DNA of 64,000 bases from Thinopyrum elongatum (lineage: Eukaryota > Streptophyta > Magnoliopsida > Poales > Poaceae). Location of the stretch: assembly GCA_011799875.1 (NCBI GenBank), contig CM022303.1, positions 65,056,171-65,120,170 of the forward strand, given 5' to 3'. Numbering within the stretch: the first letter of the stretch is position 1; each line of letters begins with the position of its first letter. The notes beneath the pieces were generated by a model that saw nothing but the letters and a program-made list of their open reading frames with translations, was not told the DNA's origin and ran no database searches. A program made the position numbers and the translations under genes. Of the stretch, positions 48,068 to 59,035 are shown one piece after another.

Positions 48068-48695
48068 GAACATGGTATTGAGAATCAAAGACAGAGAAGA
48101 AGCCATCTAGCTACTAGCTATGGACCCGTATGTCTTTGGTAAACTACTCACGCTTCATCGGAACGGCAATAGAGTTGATGTAGATGCCGTCCGTGATCGA
48201 ATGCCCCTCCAGCAGGATGCTGGAAAAGGCCCCAAGATGGGATCTCACGGGTACAGAAGGTTGCGGCGGCGGAAAAGTGTTTTCGTGGATGCTTCTGAGG
48301 GTTTCGGAATATTTCTGAATTTATAGGACGAAGAAGTAGGTCGGTGGAGTCACGGGAGGGCCCACAAGTCAGGGGGAAGAGCCCACCCCCTAGGGAGCGC
48401 CCTCCACCCTTGTCGCCGCCTCGTGGCTCTTCTGACTTGGATCTCAAGTCCCCTGGGTGTCGTCTGGTCCAAGAAAAATCATTGTAAAGTTTCATTCCGT
48501 TTGGACTCCGTTTGATATTTCTTTTCTGCGAAACTCAAAAACAAGGAAAAAACAGAAACTGGCACTAGGCTCTAGATTAATAAGTTAGTCCCAAAAATAA
48601 TATAAAATAACATATTAATGCATATAAAACATCCAAAACAGATAATATAATAGCATGGAACAATCAAAAATTATAGATACGTTGGAGACGTATCA
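48068..48695 (-). repeat. 3' LTR of Gypsy D, right piece
   Basis: Matches 53455-54080 of the other LTR and ends GATACGTTGGAGACGTATCA, i.e. minus-strand TGATACGTCTCCAACGTATC, the well-known start of Sabrina/WHAM-type LTRs. Confidence 0.9.
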
Positions 48696-48712
48696 TGCAT
48701 CCCCAAGCTTAA
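48696..48712 (-). promoter_or_regulatory. Polypurine tract of Gypsy D
   Basis: Minus-strand AAGCTTGGGGATGCA directly precedes the LTR start TGATACG. Confidence 0.8.
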
Positions 48713-51650
48713 TTCCTGCTCGTCCTCGAGTAGGTAAATGATAAAAACAGAATTTTTGATGTGGAATGCTACCTAACATATTTATCAATGTAATTCTTCT
48801 TTATTGTGGCATGAATGTTCAGATCCATAAGATTCAAAACAAAAGTTTATCAATATCAAAACAATAATACTTCAATCATACTAAAAAGCAAATTATGAAG
48901 CTTCAAAAATAACATGGCTAAAGAAAGTTATCCCTACAAAATCATATAGTCTTGTTATGCTCCCTCTTCTAAACACAAAGTATAAATCATGCCCATCCCG
49001 GTGTCAGCCAAGCAATTATTTCATACTTTTTAACGTGCTTCAACTTTTTCAACTCTTCACGCAATACATGAGCGTGAGCCATGGACAATGCACTATGGGT
49101 GGAATAGAGGATGGTAGTGGACAAAAGGAGGGAGAAAATCTCACATCAACTAGGAAAATTAATGGACTATGGAGATGTCCATCAATTGATATCAATGTGA
49201 GTGAGTAGGGATTGCCATGTAACGGATGCACTAGAGCTATAAGTGTATGAAAGCTCAAAAGAAAACTAAGTGGGTGTGCATCCAACTTGCTTGCTCATGA
49301 AGACCTAGGGCAATTTGAGGAAGCCCATCATCGGAATACACAAGCCAGGTTATATAATGAAAAATTCCCACTAGTATATGAAAGTGACAACATAGGAGAC
49401 TCTTTATCATGAAGATCATGGTGCTACTTTGAAGCACAAGTGTGGAAAAAAGATGGTAACATTATCCCTTCTCTCTTTTTTCTCTCATTTTTTTATTTTT
49501 TTATTTTATTTCTTTTGGGCTCTTTGTCCTCTTTTTTTGTGTGGGCTTCTTTGGCCTTTTTTTATATAATCTCACATGGGACAATGTTCTAATAATGATG
49601 ATCATCACACTTTTATTTACTTACAACTCGATACTAGAAGAAAATTATGAATCTATATGAATGCCTTCGGCGGTGTACCAGGATGTGCAATGATCTAGCG
49701 TAGCAATGACATCAAAAACATCATAATAGCTATCTTACGATCATGCAAAGCAATATGCCAATGATGATGCGTGTCATAATAAACGGAACGGTGGAGTTAC
49801 ATGACAATATATCTCGGAATGGCTATGGAAATGCCATAATTGGTAGGTATGGTGGCTGTTTTGAGGAAGGGTGTAAGGTGGTTTGATGCACCTGCGATAG
49901 TTCCGCGGTAGTAGAGTGGCTAGCAATGGTGGAAGGGTGAGAGTGTGTATAATCCATGGACTCAACATTAGTCATAAAGAATTTACATACTTATTGTAAA
50001 ACAATTATTAGCCCTCGAAGCAAAGTACTACTACGCATGCTCCTAGGGGGGAGGTCTGTAGGAGTTAACCTCGCGCGCCCCCGACCTGCACACAAAGATG
50101 AAGAATCAAGACACCATGCGGTTCAATTTGGTTACATAGTTAGGAAACCATACGTGCATTCTACAGGAATCACAAACCTTAACACTATTATTTCTTTGAC
50201 CTCACAAATTACCACTAGCATGACTCTAATATTACCATCTTAATATCTCAAAATAATTGCAAGGAATCAAACTTCTCATAGTATTCAATACTCTATATAT
50301 GAAAGTTTTTATTATATCTCCCTTGGATGCCCATCATATTAGGATTAAATTCATAACCCAAGCAAATTACCATGCTGTTTCAAACACTCTCAAAATAATA
50401 TAAGTGAAGCAAGAGAGTTCAATAATTTCTATAAAATAAATCCACCGCTGTGCTCTAAAAAGATATTAGTGAAGCACTAGAGCAAAATTGCCTAGCTCAA
50501 AAGATATAAGTGAAGCACATAGAGTATGCTGATAAATCATGATTCAATCGTGTCCCTCTCAAAAGGTGTGTACAGCAAGGTTGATTGTGGCAAACTAAAA
50601 ATCAAAGACTCATATCATACAGGATGCTCCAAGAAAAACACATATCATGTGGTGAATAAAAATATAGCCTCAAGTAAAGTTACCGATAGATGAAGACGAA
50701 AGAGGGGATGCCATCCGGGGCATCCCCAAGCTTAGGCTCTTGGTTGTCCTTGAATATTAACTTGGGGTGCCTTGGGAATCCCCAAGATTAGGCTCTTGCC
50801 ACTCCTTATTCCATAGTCCATCAAAATCTTTACTCAAAACTTGAAAACTTCACAACACAAAACTCAACAGAAAACTCATGAGATCCGTTAGTATAAGAAA
50901 GCAAATAACCACTTAAGGTACTGTTGTGAACTCATTCTTATTTTATATTGATGTAATATCTATTGTACTCCAACTTCTCCATGGTTCATACCCCCCGATA
51001 CTAGCCATAGATGCATCAAAATAAGCAAACAACACAAAGAAAACAGAATCTGTCAAAAACAGAACAGTCTGTAGCAATCTGAAAACTTCGCATAGTTATG
51101 CAACTCTAAAAATTCTGAAACATTAGGAAAACGTGGGGAATTTGTATATAAATTTGGTGTAAAAGTTTCAGAAAATTATAACACTCCAGTGAATTATTGA
51201 ATTTTCTGCACTGGACGCAAAAGTTTCTGTTTTCAGCAAAATCAAATCAACAATCACCGTAAGCCATCCCAAAGGTCTTACTTGGTTGAAACACTAATTA
51301 AAACACCAAAACACAAGTACTACAAAAGTAATAAGGTTTATTTGTTGAAAAACAGAACCAAAAAAGCAAAATAAAAAATAAAATTGGGTTGCCTCCCAAC
51401 AAGCGCTATTGTTTAACTCCCCTAGCTAGGCATAAAACATAGATCTATGTATTGTCATCTTTGGTATGAAATTCTTCGATTGCATACTTATGAACCTTAA
51501 GAGATTCTTTGGTTTTATCTATGATCCAACTCCTAGGTAAGAAATCAAGAAATTCGCTCGTAGCAATGGGTTCCTTAATAATATCAAAAAGGTTTGGGGT
51601 GAACACTTATTGTTTTGAGATCTTCGTTTCCTTTCCTAGAAGATTCACCC
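48713..51650 (-). other. Non-coding interior of Gypsy D
   Basis: About 2.9 kb with no conserved ORF: no protease, RT, RNase H or integrase. Holds a T-rich run (about 49470-49570), three copies of AAGATATAAGTGAAGCA-like units (50396-50530) and polypurine-tract-like GCATCCCCAAGCTTAGGCTC copies at about 50717 and 50780. A gag-only, non-autonomous element. Confidence 0.7.
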
Positions 51651-52250
51651 TTATTCAATAAACTTGGTACCCTTAGTAGGAGGGAAATTTTGAGTAGTTT
51701 TAATGGAGGAAAAATCAGAACCCAAATTGGTGATAATATCTTCTAGTTTGCCAATTCTAGTAGAATCATGGTCTATCTTTTCATTGACTATGGGTTCCTT
51801 TTCTCTAAGATTCTTTGAAGTAACTCCTACCTTAGATCCATATTGAGTAATATGGTTATGAATCTTTTTATCCAAGTTTTAAATCAGTTCTACGATAGCA
51901 ATTTTATTCTCAATAATATAAAGCCTTTGCATCACATGTTCCAAAGTTAAAATAGTTTCATTAACCATAAGAGGTGGTGGGCCTAACAAGTCTATCATAG
52001 CATTATAAGCATCAAAAGTATGGCTTCCCAAGAAATTTTCCCTGGTAATGGTATCTAAAACATATCTATTCCAAGGAGTAATGCCTACATAAAAATTACG
52101 AAGAAGAACGGTAGTAGATTGTTTTCGAGTAGATCTATTCTGAGCATTGCAAATTCGATACCAAGCATCCTTAAGATTTTCTCCCTCCCTTTGTTTAAAA
52201 TTGAGGACCTCATTCTTGGGAATGCTAATATGGATAGAAGGACTAGCCAT
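51651..52250 (-). pseudogene. Gag-like ORF of Gypsy D (Sabrina-like)
   Basis: Minus frame starting MASPSIHISIPKNEVLNF with a gag-type domain: QREGENLKDAWYRICNAQNR, TTVLLRNFYVGITPWNRYVL, LGSHTFDAYNAMIDLLG. A TAA at 51881-51879 interrupts it; the same frame goes on with LDKKIHNHITQYGSK to 51651. About 200 residues in all. Supplies capsid-like protein in the family; pol must come from another element. Confidence 0.8.
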
Positions 52251-52505
52251 GAAAGCAAGATAAGCAGTCTAACACATGAGCAAACAGAAAGCAGTCAAAA
52301 AGACGAACGGAAGAAAGGCGAATAAAAAGATAAATCATTTTGTTTTTTTCTGAAAACGTTTTAGAAGTGGGGGAGAGGAAAACGAGAGGCGAATGGAAAA
52401 TAATGTAAATGGAAGAGATGAGAGTTTATGACAAGTACTTGGTAGGCTTGATGTAGATCTTGACTTGGCGTCGATCTCCCTGGCAACGGCGCCAGAAATT
52501 CTTCC
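52251..52505 (-). promoter_or_regulatory. Leader and tRNA-Asp primer site of Gypsy D
   Basis: Minus-strand TGGCGCCGTTGCC at 52494-52482 is complementary to the 3' end of plant tRNA-Asp, 11 bases from the LTR end. The rest is leader up to the gag ATG. Confidence 0.85.
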
Positions 52506-54080
52506 TGCTACTTCTTGAGCTTGTGTTGGTTTTTTCCTTGAGTAGGAAAGGGTGATGCAGCAAAGTAGAGATACGTATTTCCCTCAGTTGAGAACCAAGG
52601 TATCAATCCAGTAGGAGAAGAATGCGCAAATCACCAATACCTGCACAAACAATCAAACACTTGCACCCAACGCTATAAAAGGGTTGTCAATCCCTTCACG
52701 GTTACATGCAAAAGTGAGATCAGATAGAGATAGATAAATAAAAGATAAAATATTTTTGGGTTTTTTATTTACAGAACTGAAAGTAAAAGATTGCGAAATA
52801 GTAGATCATAAACTAATATGATGGAAAATAGATCCGGGGGCCATAGGTTTCACTAGAGGCTTCTCTCATGATAGCAAATAATATGGTGGGTGAACAAATT
52901 ACTTTCGAGCAATTGATCGAAAAGCGCAAAGTTATGACGATATCCAAGGAAATGATTATGTAATATAGGCATCACGTCCGTCTCAAGTAGACCGACTCCT
53001 GCCTGCATCTAACTACTATTACTCCACACATCGACCGACTCCTGCCTGCATCCAGAGTATTAAGTTCATAAAGAACATAGTAACGCCTTAAGTAAGATGA
53101 CATGATGTAGAGGAATAAACTCAAGCAATATGATGAAAACCCCATCTTTTTATCCTCGATGGCAACAATACAATACGTGCCTCGCTACCCCTACTTTGTC
53201 ACTGGGTGAGGACACCGCAAGATTGAACCCAAAGCCAAGCACTTCTCCCATTGCAATAAAAACCAAACTAGTTGGCCAAACCAAACCGATAATTCGAAGA
53301 GAATTACAAGGATATCAAATCATGCATATAAGAATTCAGAGAAGATTCAAATAATATTCATAGATAAGCTGATCGTGAATCCAAAATTCATCGGATCTCG
53401 ACAAACACACCGCAAAAGAAGATTACATCGGATAGATCTCCAAGAACATCGAGGAGAACATAGAATTGAGAATCAAAGAGAGAGAAGAAGCCATCTAGCT
53501 ACTAGCTATGGATCCGTAGGTCTGTGGTAAACTACTCACGTTTCATCGGAAGGGCAATAGAGTTGATGTAGATGCCCTCCGTGATCGAATCCCCCTCCGG
53601 CAGGATGCCCGAAAAGGACCCAAGATGGGATCTCACGGGTACAGAAGGTTGCGGCGGCGGGAAAGTGTTTTTGTGGATGCTTCTGAGGGTTTCAGAATAT
53701 TTCTGAATTTACAGGACGAAGAAGTAGGACGGTGAAGTCACGGGGGGCCCACAAGGCAGGGGCACGCCCACCCCCCTAGGGCACGCCCTCCACCCTTGTA
53801 GCCGCCTCATGGCTCTTCTGACTTGGATCTCAAGTCCCCTGGGTGTCTTCTGGTCCAAGAAAAATCATCGTAAAGTTTCATTCCGTTTGGACTCCGTTTG
53901 ATATTCTTTTTCCGCGAAACTCAAAAACAAGGAAAAATATAAACTAGCATTGGGCTCTAGATTAATAAGTGAGTCCCAAAAATAATATAAAATAGCATAT
54001 TAATGCATATAAAACATCCAAAACAGATAATATAATAGCATGGAACAATAAAAAATTATAGATACGTTGGAGACGTGTCA
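52506..54080 (-). repeat. 5' LTR of Gypsy D (Sabrina-like)
   Basis: 1575 bases from TGCTACTTCTTGAG to GAGACGTGTCA. Followed by GATAT (54081-54085). It has a local duplication of CGACCGACTCCTGCCTGCATC (about 52985-53050) missing from the other LTR. Confidence 0.93.
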
Positions 54081-54085
54081 GATAT

Positions 54086-55138
54086 CTTGCAGAAAGGACC
54101 CTGAAAAGATGTGGAGCATCAGTTTGGACACTGGGAGGATTGTTTGCTCATGTTGCTCATTCTTGACAGGAACTCGACGTGCGCCAAGCTACCAAGCCAT
54201 GGGATCTCGTTGGGATCCAGGAACACCGCCGCCGACCGCCGACGCGCCATTGACATAGGCGGGGTCGCGCATGCTGAGCTGGAACACGCTGTGCCATGCC
54301 TTGACGCCATTGTTGCCGCACGCCACCTGCATCGTTGCTAGCCTGCAACTGCCGCCGACGAACGTGGTTGTGAGCCCATGGCATCTTTCCCTCTGTGACC
54401 ACGCCTGGTGCAGCGTGGTGCTCCATCAGTTAGGGACGATGTTCCTTCCTCCGCTAGCCTGCTGCACCGCGCTACCTCATGCACTCCATTGCCACCCGCT
54501 ACGGCCGAGCGATCCGACTAGAGAAAAAGGGCTCACTGTGTCCAGCTAAAACCGCCGTAGATTTGCTGGAGCCAGGACGTAGTAGCCTAGAGCCGTAGCC
54601 GCCATGTATTTGTCTGAATTTGTGGCCGTGACATTGTAACCTGTATGTCTTGCCGTCTGTCCGCATCCGCGGGATGCGCGGTGTAGCACTATGCCAGCCT
54701 GGAGCACCGCCTCGCGTTACTTGCACTCGACCGCCGGCTCCATGCCGACGTCATTCGACCACGCCTCCATGGCACTGTTGATCAATTCCTCTCCGTGGTA
54801 AGCTAGAGGACAATTTCTCTCGCCAGAAGGTCATCCTCCATGTATCACTAATTCACTATCATCTGACTGTAATAACAACAACATCACCGTCCAGGCACCT
54901 GCACTCAAGCTCATGGCATCCATGGCGCTCGCGGTAGGCATCCAATGTCTGCCGTCTTGTCCATAGGCTTCACCGAGATTCCCAGTAAATTTTTGCCAAA
55001 GGAATCAAACTCGAGTCCATGTATCACCTACGCCAGACTATTCTTCTCCCCCTCCGGCGGAAGATTGCCGCGCATCGATCTACCCTCCTCTTATTCTCGG
55101 CTTGGTAGGCCCCATGGGGATCGTCTGTAGCTTATGGC
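54086..55138. other. GC-rich interior of the MULE (captured sequence candidate)
   Basis: No transposase. Short open frames on both strands (for example 54310-54119 minus, MSMARRRSAAVFLDPNEIPW; 54271-54549 plus), and composition much more GC-rich than neighbours. Looks like captured host gene pieces as in Pack-MULEs, but I cannot name a source gene from the translations. Confidence 0.45.
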
Positions 55139-55350
55139 GACATCCTTGCCCTCTGATATGTGCACATGCTGCAACTATGGGCCTAACGCTGAGTCAGCAT
55201 GCCAGCTGGGCTGCCGTTACGGCTCGTAACGCCAGAGCGACCAATTTGCTCTTAAAATTGAGTGTTGTGACTGTTTCATCACATTTTGAGAGAAGGGTGA
55301 CCAATGTGCTCATCTCGTAAGAGTTCAGTGACCAATGGTGTGTTTATCTC
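55139..55350. repeat. Right terminal inverted repeat of the MULE
   Basis: Inverted counterpart of 41473-41677, ending GTGTGTTTATCTC, followed by TACTTTTAG. Confidence 0.93.
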
Positions 55351-55359
55351 TACTTTTAG

Positions 55360-56194
55360 TTTTCTCATTACAAAGCACATAAATTGGCCAGATTTGTACT
55401 GCCAGTGGGGAGGTACCAAACCAAGTATCCTCCCAAAACCTGATTTTATCCCCTACTCCTACCTTCCACCTATATCCAAATTTCAAAGTTTGGATGATGG
55501 ATTTAACCCCCTTCCAAAATCTATAAACTTTTATGTTAGTGCTGGGAGCAAATAAATTGACTTTGCCTCTCATGTACTTCTGATCTATCATCATTTTCCA
55601 TGGTTTCCCTTCCTCTTCATAGTATCTCTTGACCCAAGATCCTAGGAGTACTAGATTCACATCTTGGGGGTTGGGGATACCTAGTCCAACAAATTCCTTT
55701 TTCATACACACCATTTTCTGATCGCCCAAATGAAGCTTTTTGTGACCCTCAAAGTCATTCCACAAACAGTTAGTCATCTGAGAGTTTATAAGATCAATGG
55801 CCCACTTAGGAAATTTAAAGAAAGATAGCAGGTAAATAGGGATGCTAGCAAGGCAGGTCTGAATGCAGATTAACCTGCCCTTGTAAGAGAGCAGTTTCCC
55901 TCTCCACCAAACAATTATTTTCATAATCTTGTCAATAAGAGGTTGGATATCCTCTCTTCTAAAGTGCAGAGGGATTCCAAGATACTTACTGGGGAAAGAG
56001 CCACTAGTGCATTCTAATGTTTCTAGGAAACTTCTAAATTCATCATCTTCTATATTGAGGGGAATGAGTTCACTTTTACTATAGTTAATTCTCATCCCAG
56101 AAATATGCTCAAAGCAAGATAGTATCATCTTCAGGTTCTTAGCATGCTCTAAATGTTTGTCTAGGAAGAAAATGGTGTCATCAGCATATTGCAA
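55360..56194 (-). pseudogene. LINE-3 ORF2, RT active site to thumb region
   Basis: Minus frame beginning at the RT active site MQYADDTIFFLD (56194), then MRINYSKSELIPLN, FPSKYLGIPLHFRR, WWRGKLLSYKGRLICIQT, GLGIPNPQDVNLVLLGSWV and GDKIRFWEDTWFG. Breaks at CNEKTK where the MULE is inserted; the rest is at 40831-41463. Confidence 0.92.
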
Positions 56195-57500
56195 ATAGAT
56201 AATCCCCCCAGGACAGACTTCGAGATACAGCCCTTCAATCAGTTTTTGGTTTGCTGCTTGATCAACATCCTAGTAAGTACATCTACCAGTAGATTGAAAA
56301 GCAGTGGGGAGATGGGGTCTCCTTGCGTGAGACCTTTACCAGTAATGAAAAAATCACTTTCAGTGTTGTACAATTTGACCCCACTGAACCTCCCTTAGTG
56401 ATTTGTAGAATCCAGTGAAATCCATTTTTCTCCAAAGCCCCTCCTCCTAAGTAGTTCTTCAAGGAAATCTAAATTAACTTTATCAAAAGCTTTTTCATAA
56501 TCTACTTTAAGGACTAGGCCGTGTCTCTTACTAGAGTGGATGGAGTGTAGCACCTCATGGGTTGTGACCACACTTTCAAAAATATATCTCCCTTTCAAGA
56601 AAGCAGATTGGTTGCTAGCTATGAGTCTTTGGAGAATCATAGATAGTCTATTTGTAGGGACTTTGGTAAAGATATTAAAACTACAGTTTAGTAGACTGAT
56701 GGGTCTAAATTTCCTCATACAGGAAGCATCTGCTTCTTTTGGTATGAGGGTGAACATGGCAAAATTAAGCATGTGAATAGCAAGCCCTCCTTTATGGAAG
56801 TCTTCAAACATGGCCATTATATAGATCCTTCTTAACTATATCCCAGAAGTGCCGGTAAAAGAAAAAAGGAATACCATCAGGGCCAGGAGCTCCATCAGAG
56901 AAGGATTCAAAGACACCTCTCTTAATTAGTTTATTCTTCAGAAAAAGGAGCTTCTAGGATCTCATGCTCTGGGGTGTTGACTTTTTCCTCATCAGAAAAG
57001 AAGGAGGGGTTTAGATGAAATCCTCCTCCATCTTCTAATTTGAAAATGTCCTTATAGAAACTACTAGCAATGTCTAGCATCACCTTTGTGTCAGTGACTG
57101 GCCCATGTGGGCCATCTAAGGAGTGGAAAATAGTCTTCCTTCTCCTCTGATTGTCTACTGCATGAAAGTACTCTGTGTTCCTATCCCCTTCCTTAATATC
57201 CCTATCTCTAGATCTTTGTTTTGCCTTAATCTCCTCCTGTAGCCAAATTTTCTGAAGCTCGGCATGAGTGAATTTGAGCCTTGAGAATTCAGCCTCAGAG
57301 AGGGTCATAGTTTCAGATTTAATGTCTAACGTATCATATTCTTCTAGGAGGATTTTCTTATACATCCTACGTTGGGCTTCCTCATTGGAGCTCTAGCCTT
57401 TAGTAATCCTCTTAAGTTTCCTAATTTTATCTTGCCATTTATCCATAGGGGTGGCCCCTGAAGTGGGTTCATTCCAGATCGTGGCTACTAGTTTGGAGAA
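56195..57500 (-). pseudogene. LINE-3 ORF2, N-terminal RT part
   Basis: Several minus frames: 57365-56931 (EFSRLKFTHAELQKIWLQEE, RNTEYFHAVDNQRRR) and 56817-56395 (FTLIPKEADASCMRKFRPIS, NQSAFLKGRYIFESV, VLKVDYEKAFDKVNLDF), then QGDPISPLLFNLL at about 56330-56290. Stops and frame changes separate them, so no continuous RT. Confidence 0.85.
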
Positions 57501-57518
57501 GTCCTCCCTTAATAGTCA

Positions 57519-58258
57519 TCATTTTTCCATCTTGTAACTACTACTTTTTGGTGTCTGCCCTAGCCCAGAGTCCCAATTTATTGGTGCATGGTCACTACCA
57601 CACCTTGGCAGTGCGTTGCAGGAAGGTAAATGAAAGATTTTATCAAACTCAGTATTACAGAAAAGCCTATCTATTGTGGGCATTATCAGGTCCACTTGAT
57701 CGTTAGCCCAAGTATATTTTCTGCAAGAAAGCCTAATTTCTAGCGGACTCCAGATTTCAATCCAGGCATTGAAGTTATCACACCATCTATGATTGACTAC
57801 TCCATTACTTTTTTCTCTAGCATATCTAACTAAGTTAAAGTCCCCACCTATCATGGTGGGGAAAGGGTTTTGCATAAACAGAGAGTGGAGCTCTGAAATG
57901 AAGGCCTCCTTCCCTTCCTCATATGTGGACCCATACACTGTAATGACCCTAAAAGTGGTATCCCCACTTTTTGGCTTGAGGACACAACTGACAGAAAAAT
58001 CAAGGTGAGACCAAGAGACGTCCTCAAAGATGTCTGTATCTACCCCCATTAGGATGCCACTAGTAGAGCCTTTTGATGGGAGATGGTTCCATGAGAAATC
58101 CTCCTAACTAATGATTTAAGGTATGATTCAGAGAAATCCTCTTTCTTGATTTCTTGGAACCCATGGATAGAGGCATGACTTTTATTAATAGTATCTATAA
58201 CGAGTGTTTTTCTCCCCTGGGCAGCTATCCCTCTAACATTCCAAAAAATTGCATTCAT
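57519..58258 (-). pseudogene. LINE-3 ORF2 endonuclease domain
   Basis: Begins MNAIFWNVRGIAAQGRKTL at 58258, with the usual Asn and GFQEIKK. A frame change near 58055 leads to 58049-57519 with FRVITVYGSTYEEGK, MIGGDFNLVRY (GDFN), KYTWANDQVDLIMPTIDRLF and CGSDHAPI (SDH). AP-endonuclease-type motifs all present but frames are split. Confidence 0.88.
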
Positions 58259-58905
58259 GATAACAGCAAAGTCCTAGGGTGCTTGCCCCATTTGTTTTTG
58301 CATACTAGGTTCCACAATCCTTCAGAATCTAAACTACTGTGATGATCTATTCCTCCTTTACTACTACATCTAACAGGAGTGGTGAAGTCTGAAGCAGAAC
58401 CAATAGTCCTGTCAGAAATCAGGGAATTAAAAGTTGAGATACTATCTTTGTCTACTACATCAGACAACACATCAATCCCTATTTTTGAAGCAACTGTAAG
58501 AAAGGCATGATTATTGGAAAGGGAGAAAGGATTTGGTTTCATACCATGCCCTTTGAGTGCTGCTGTATTCTGAGTTTCTTTGAGTTGTTCAGCTTTCTGT
58601 AGAATTGTTCTAGTATCCCCAGCATTCCTGGCACTCGCTCTAGGTGCTTGAGTGGGGCCCCACTTCTCTGTTTTTCCAACCACTTTTGCTTGGAGGGGTG
58701 GGCAGTCTCTCTTATATTGTTGGTTCTGGGTAGTCTCATCTTGGTTCTCAAAATCCTTAGACATCTGGACTTGCAACTCCTCTTGCAGGCCATCCCATTC
58801 ATTCTCAGTTTCAATGTCATCTTCATTCCTTCCTTCCATTTCCCTCAACAACCCAAAGCCATCCACAGATGCATTGTCTTTACTCAAAATGAAGTCAAGA
58901 GCCTT
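58255..58905 (-). pseudogene. LINE-3 ORF1 C-terminal part
   Basis: Minus frame of 210 residues ending ...NKWGKHPRTLLLS, rich in Glu, Gln and Ser. Its stop TGA (58257-58255) overlaps the ORF2 ATG (58258-58256) as ATGA. The N-terminus is missing, truncated towards the Copia F insertion. Identified by position and arrangement, not by a motif. Confidence 0.6.
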
Positions 58906-59035
58906 AGACCTGGCTTGCTGCAGGTTTTTTAGACCTGGCTTGCTGCAGGTTTTCCGGGGCCTGGGATTTCAGGAGTGAAGTAGGGGTTGGTGGTTCTGGG
59001 GCTACTGCCATCAGGTTGAGATTAGAGGCTCTAGG
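58906..59035 (-). repeat. Short tandem duplication at the LINE-3 broken end
   Basis: AGACCTGGCTTGCTGCAGGT occurs twice, at about 58905 and 58930. Then about 80 bases of LINE-like or unknown DNA up to the Copia F LTR; CTAGG (59031-59035) is its probable 5-bp target duplication, unverified because the right side is off the window. Confidence 0.55.

Larger units (their letters stand above)
41473..55350. mobile_element. Mutator-like element (Pack-MULE candidate), interrupted
   Basis: Terminal inverted repeats of about 205 bp begin GAGATAAACGCATCATTGG and GAGATAAACACACCATTGG; GAGATAA resembles the maize Mu end. A 9-bp duplication TACTTTTAG flanks it (41464-41472 and 55351-55359), the Mutator size, and removing it restores the LINE-3 frame (CNEKTKS to ISEVWDGE). 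Without nested Gypsy D the element is about 1.5 kb with no transposase; its interior is GC-rich and gene-like in composition. Confidence 0.93.

Noticed and set aside
50396..50530. CRISPR-like spaced repeats
   Set aside because: Only three imperfect copies with irregular spacing in a plant retrotransposon interior.
41473..55350. Reading the inverted pair at 41.5 and 55.3 kb as a segmental inverted duplication
   Set aside because: The 9-bp direct duplication, Mu-like ends and restored LINE frame support a transposon instead.
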